From contig CAJBVU010000050.1 in the NCBI GenBank assembly GCA_903959115.1, forward strand, positions 1 to 9,742: a DNA stretch of 9,742 nucleotides, written 5' to 3'. The position numbers and the translations under genes are program-made. The notes under the pieces were generated by a model. It was not told the origin of the DNA. It did not search any database and saw only the letters and a list, made by a program, of their open reading frames with translations. Every line of letters starts with the position of its first letter. Positions within the stretch are counted from its first letter, which is position 1. The DNA is from an uncultured Bacteroidota bacterium (GTDB lineage Bacteria; Bacteroidota; Bacteroidia; NS11-12g; UBA955). Below are positions 6,827-9,742 of the stretch, in pieces.

Positions 6827-7938
6827 TTGTTAAGTTGTTTTTCGTTTAACTGAGCAATTCTCAATCGCAAATTAGCGATCCAATAAAACAGAGCAATCCA
6901 TCCAATCACTGCGGGATAAAAGAAAAGTCGCATTGTTGAATCCAAATCGTACTTATTAAATCCTACTGTACCGCCAGAACCCGGATGCAATGAATTGGGT
7001 GATAATTTGGGCATTATTACAATCAGAGCAATGAAAATCGGGAATATAAACACCGAATAGACTGAAGTAATTCGGGCTCTTTGGTAAGGATCATTCATGG
7101 TTGAACGCAAAAGCAAATAAGCCATATACATTGTCATTCCGATAGCGACCCCATTCAGTTTCGGATCTGCAGCTGGCCACCAAGATTGCCATGTTACCCT
7201 AGCCCATGTCGCCCCAGTGATACAGCCCAATATTCCAGCCAAAATTCCAACACGAATCAACGCATCGGCCATTATATCGTCTTCCAAATTAGAGAATCGT
7301 AAATATTTCAAGGCATACCACGCCGCAATTCCCAACAAGGCCAGAATCGCAAACCACATCGGAACGTGATAAAACAGATTGCGGACACTTTCATTTAAAA
7401 CAACGCGGTTGGGGAATTTCATTTCAAATTTCTCCTGTTCTACAGCGATGTTCGCATTTGAACTTGAGGTGATCGTAGAAAGACCCATCGTATCGCCGGC
7501 GCTTCTTCCCAAGAAAATGGCATCAGGCAAGCCTAGGTATTTTCCGTTCGACAATTCTATAAATACCGAATAATAGTCGTTTGGTATCTTGGATTGACCC
7601 ATTTTTAAATCAAACAATCCAATCACTTGTCCGTGGTTGGTCGAAAACTCAATCTTTTGACTTTCCCATCTGCCTTCAACACCCTTGGAAACAAGAATAA
7701 CCTTTGCTGGGATTTGAAATTCCCCTTCTTTAGGCGTCGACTTATCCGCTGAAGCGTTTTCTCTTAACCAAGGCGCATTATAAACATTCAGTTTGATGGA
7801 AATATTATTACCGGACTCCAACTTAACCGGCGTAACCGCAGTAATTCCTGGCTTCAAAGGCAAAAACAATCCACCCAAAACGACATACAGCAAGAAGATT
7901 GCCGCAACCCATTTATACCAGTGTTTTTTTAGGTTCAT
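6823..7938 (-). CDS. ccmC: Haem-handling protein CcmC (CcsA family) with periplasmic insertion
   Basis: A 371-residue inner-membrane protein of System I that binds haem and loads it onto CcmE. After a first helix (about 8-27, YKWVAAIFLLYVVLGGLFLP) comes a hydrophilic stretch of about 150 residues (28-175), rich in beta-strand-like sequence. The CcmC core follows: VRNLFYHVPMWF (185-196) with haem-ligand candidate His191, a degenerate WWD region TGATWARVTWQSWWPAADPK (241-260), and SLHPG (316-320) with the second ligand candidate His318. The core pattern WWxxxDPKLNG differs from the proteobacterial WWVWDARLTS, as I recall for Bacteroidota members. Ordinary CcmC is about 220-250 residues, so the extra length is the insertion between helix 1 and the HVP helix. 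Start ATG 7938 overlaps the proline dehydrogenase stop as ATGA; the stop overlaps ccmD the same way. ccmB, often just upstream of ccmC, is not here. Confidence 0.92.
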   Translation of the reverse strand: MNLKKHWYKWVAAIFLLYVVLGGLFLPLKPGITAVTPVKLESGNNISIKLNVYNAPWLRENASADKSTPKEGEFQIPAKVILVSKGVEGRWESQKIEFSTNHGQVIGLFDLKMGQSKIPNDYYSVFIELSNGKYLGLPDAIFLGRSAGDTMGLSTITSSSNANIAVEQEKFEMKFPNRVVLNESVRNLFYHVPMWFAILALLGIAAWYALKYLRFSNLEDDIMADALIRVGILAGILGCITGATWARVTWQSWWPAADPKLNGVAIGMTMYMAYLLLRSTMNDPYQRARITSVYSVFIFPIFIALIVIMPKLSPNSLHPGSGGTVGFNKYDLDSTMRLFFYPAVIGWIALFYWIANLRLRIAQLNEKQLNK

Positions 7939-9128
7939 CGTTTTCTGCGTTTAATTTCCGACTCTATCAATGCCAACTCTCTTCCCATCTGTCCAGCCAT
8001 ACCGCTATTCTCCTGAGCACGTCTTGTTAAATAAGGAATCACAGCAAGTACAGGACCATAAGGCACGTATTTGCTTACTCTATAGCCTCTATTCGATAAA
8101 TTGAAACTAATATGATCACTCATCCCCAACAATTGCGAAAACGAAACCTTCATGTCGCCATTATCCAAACCTTGCTTGGCCAACAAACTAGCACCCAACA
8201 TAGAAGAATTTTCATTGTGCGTCGCAATACAAACGGAAACGGAACTATGATTCTCCAAACAGAATTCAACGGCGGCATCATAATCTCGATCTGTTGATTC
8301 TTTATTGGGCTGAATGGGATCCTGATAACCCAACTTCACAGCGCGGGCTCTCTCCTTTTCCATGTAAGCACCCCTGACCAACTTGTAACCATATTTGCAC
8401 TTATTCTCAGCCACTTGATACTGAAGATAGGCCAATCGGTCATGTCGATACATTTGTAAAGTATTAAAAATCCAAGCCCTCGTAATATTCAATTGCTCCA
8501 TTGCGTGAGTTGCCATCAAATCAATCGCTGGTTGAAGCCAAGTCTCTTCCGCATCAACGAAGATCTGAACTTCACTATTGGCGGCGGCGTTACACAACGA
8601 CATAAATCGAGCAAACCCTTTCTGCCAATCTGATTTCAAACTGACATTTAAATGATTTTCTACCAATAAAATATCTTTAATGTCATTGTTCTCAATTGCC
8701 AATGAAGCGGCCTCTAAGACCTCAGACGACATAACACCTGTGGTTTTAAATACCGAGAACGGGATATCCTTATTCCCCTTCGCTCTTTGAATGGTCTTTA
8801 GGATTTCAGCGGCCGTTAATTTGAACGTAGATTCACTCTCCTCGCCTTCCACCGAATAATCCAGGATGGTACCGATTCCACTTTTTGCCAATGAATCAAT
8901 GGCACGGTCGCACTCGTGAATGGTCTCTCCACCACAAAACTGCTCAAAAATGGTCTTTTTTATAGTAAACTTTAGCCCCAAGCCCACAGCAACTTTTGCC
9001 ATCGCTGGACCATAAGTTAACAGGGCTGGATAATTGAATGATTTAAACAACATCCTTGCCTTAGACAACTCTGCATCGCTCTTATGAGCAAAGGCTACCG
9101 ACGTATTTTGAAATGAAAGCTCAGCCAT
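7935..9128 (-). CDS. putA: Proline dehydrogenase (monofunctional, FAD-dependent)
   Basis: A 397-residue enzyme that oxidises L-proline to pyrroline-5-carboxylate with FAD, feeding electrons to the quinone pool; P5C is then oxidised to glutamate by a separate enzyme not in this window. It is the PRODH beta/alpha-barrel alone, without the PutA aldehyde dehydrogenase or DNA-binding parts. Motifs: FCGGETIHEC (64-73), TILDYSVEGEESE (87-99), FVDAEETWLQ (190-199), NTLQMYRHDRL (222-232), KLVRGAYMEKER (249-260), ATHN (302-305), LLGMSDHISFNL (333-344), YVPYGPV (354-360) and YLTRRAQEN (366-374), whose Arg pair binds the proline carboxylate. These are characteristic of the Bacteroidota form. The start follows a 59-base gap after dnaX; it heads a run of six genes coupled by ATGA overlaps, the next being ccmC. 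Some databases use putA, others prodh, for such stand-alone enzymes. Confidence 0.95.
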   Translation of the reverse strand: MAELSFQNTSVAFAHKSDAELSKARMLFKSFNYPALLTYGPAMAKVAVGLGLKFTIKKTIFEQFCGGETIHECDRAIDSLAKSGIGTILDYSVEGEESESTFKLTAAEILKTIQRAKGNKDIPFSVFKTTGVMSSEVLEAASLAIENNDIKDILLVENHLNVSLKSDWQKGFARFMSLCNAAANSEVQIFVDAEETWLQPAIDLMATHAMEQLNITRAWIFNTLQMYRHDRLAYLQYQVAENKCKYGYKLVRGAYMEKERARAVKLGYQDPIQPNKESTDRDYDAAVEFCLENHSSVSVCIATHNENSSMLGASLLAKQGLDNGDMKVSFSQLLGMSDHISFNLSNRGYRVSKYVPYGPVLAVIPYLTRRAQENSGMAGQMGRELALIESEIKRRKR

Positions 9129-9140
9129 GAATGTTGTTTA

Positions 9141-9148
9141 CAAAAATA
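9141..9148 (-). promoter_or_regulatory. Possible -7 promoter element for the proline dehydrogenase-ccm run
   Basis: Read on the minus strand, the gap between dnaX and proline dehydrogenase has TATTTTTG, an exact match to the Bacteroidota -7 consensus TAnnTTTG. It ends 12 bases before the ATG, so the transcript would have only a very short leader. I see no convincing -33 TTTG at the right distance. It is the only gap in the minus-strand series where a promoter would fit; read-through from dnaX is the alternative. Confidence 0.3.
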
Positions 9149-9187
9149 ACAAAGAAATTTGGGTGTTTGGCGGGAAAACGGAATTAA

Positions 9188-9742
9188 TTATGGCAATCTT
9201 AAATGTAGTGATTCCAAGGCTTCACCCAATGCAGGATGCTTTTTTACCAAAAAATCCAACTTTTCTTTATCCGTATATGGTCGCCTTTCAACCACTTGAA
9301 TTTCACCCATTTCCCATCCGATGTTTTTTACCGGATTTGGTTTTAATTGTGATTTCAAGAATTGCATCAATTGGGGCTTAATTTCTTCGATAATTGATTC
9401 TTGCCCTGATGTAGACAATTCAATTAACAATTGATCTTCATTTAAACGATAATTCAATGATTTCAAGCAAGTTGATATCCTCGGACCCTGGGTTTGATAA
9501 AATCCAACATAAGCCTCATCCAAAGTCTGATAAAACACTTTTGTAGGTTTAACACTGTCTGTTTTTGCATCATTTGTATCACTTGCCAAGGAGGCATCGA
9601 CAGGCTGATTGCCGTCAGATTCTCCGTTCAGCCCATTTGGAGGAGAAACTGCAGATACGTTAGCGGCATCATCTTCAGTTACTTCAGAATCGTTTTTTGC
9701 TTGCAGCTCCTTTTGACGTTTAAAGGCTTCAAAACCAGACAA
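9188..9742 (-). CDS. dnaX: DNA polymerase III subunit gamma/tau, C-terminal part (5' end outside window)
   Basis: The last 184 or so codons of a gene that runs off the right edge; the TTG at the edge is just where the window cuts, read as Leu. Residues 1-18 (SGFEAFKRQKELQA) are followed by an acidic, Asn/Asp/Ser-rich low-complexity linker (about 19-66), then a compact domain (about 67-184) with FYQTLDEAYVGFYQ, SLNYRLNEDQLLIEL, VVERRPYTDKEKLDFL and the ending KHPALGEALESLHLRLP. This layout, a disordered linker and a final domain ending in a 'KLdfLvkKhPal..L...l.L.l' tail, is that of Bacteroidota DnaX, the clamp-loader ATPase subunit. The AAA+ ATPase part would lie outside the window, so the call rests on the tail alone. 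Stop TAA at 9190-9188; the downstream gap to proline dehydrogenase shows no terminator hairpin. Confidence 0.75.
   Translation of the reverse strand: MSGFEAFKRQKELQAKNDSEVTEDDAANVSAVSPPNGLNGESDGNQPVDASLASDTNDAKTDSVKPTKVFYQTLDEAYVGFYQTQGPRISTCLKSLNYRLNEDQLLIELSTSGQESIIEEIKPQLMQFLKSQLKPNPVKNIGWEMGEIQVVERRPYTDKEKLDFLVKKHPALGEALESLHLRLP

Noticed and set aside
9129..9187. Terminator hairpin or small RNA in the dnaX-putA gap
   Set aside because: No inverted repeat followed by a T-run could be found in these 59 bases on the relevant strand.
9127..9381. 84-residue plus-strand open frame across the dnaX end and the gap
   Set aside because: Mostly antisense to the dnaX tail; product lacks domain features, and the gap is better explained as the upstream region of proline dehydrogenase.
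9740..9742. TTG at the right edge as the start codon of a 184-residue protein
   Set aside because: The frame is open at the window edge and the content is a linker plus C-terminal domain, so this is the cut end of a longer gene.

Overview
The window looks like a chromosomal segment from a member of the Bacteroidota. The evidence is the Bacteroidota-type monofunctional proline dehydrogenase, a TonB-dependent receptor paired with a small heavy-metal-associated (HMA) protein and the C-terminal end of an HYC_CC_PP-type protein, the lack of clear Shine-Dalgarno sequences before starts, and A/T-rich TAnnTTTG-like promoter candidates. The sequence does not let me go below phylum with confidence.

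Left part (1-2740, + strand): a cassette of envelope genes. It holds the 3' end of an HYC_CC_PP-like gene (2-241), a short gap with a possible promoter, an exported HMA-domain protein with a CxxC metal site (300-695), and an outer-membrane TonB-dependent receptor (674-2740) whose start lies inside the HMA gene. The receptor plug carries a Cys-Cys pair. Together they suggest handling of a soft metal, copper being the likeliest, at the cell envelope; the substrate is inferred.

Right part (2720-9742, - strand, read right to left): the end of dnaX (DNA polymerase III gamma/tau), a 59-base gap, then six genes in one uninterrupted run: proline dehydrogenase, ccmC, ccmD, ccmE, ccmF and a Rossmann/DUF2520 protein. 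Each of the five junctions is a 4-base ATGA stop/start overlap, so the run is probably one translationally coupled operon. CcmC, CcmD, CcmE and CcmF form the haem-handling core of System I cytochrome c maturation. CcmE carries Cys in a CxxxY motif instead of the classical haem-binding His, which marks the variant System I. ccmD (56 aa) is too short for usual ORF cut-offs but is well supported. ccmA, ccmB, ccmG and ccmH are not in the window.

The two transcription units converge and their last genes overlap tail to tail by 21 bases (2720-2740), with no recognisable terminator between them. There is no gene-free stretch above 300 bases, and no tRNA, rRNA, CRISPR array, insertion sequence or obvious long repeat was seen.
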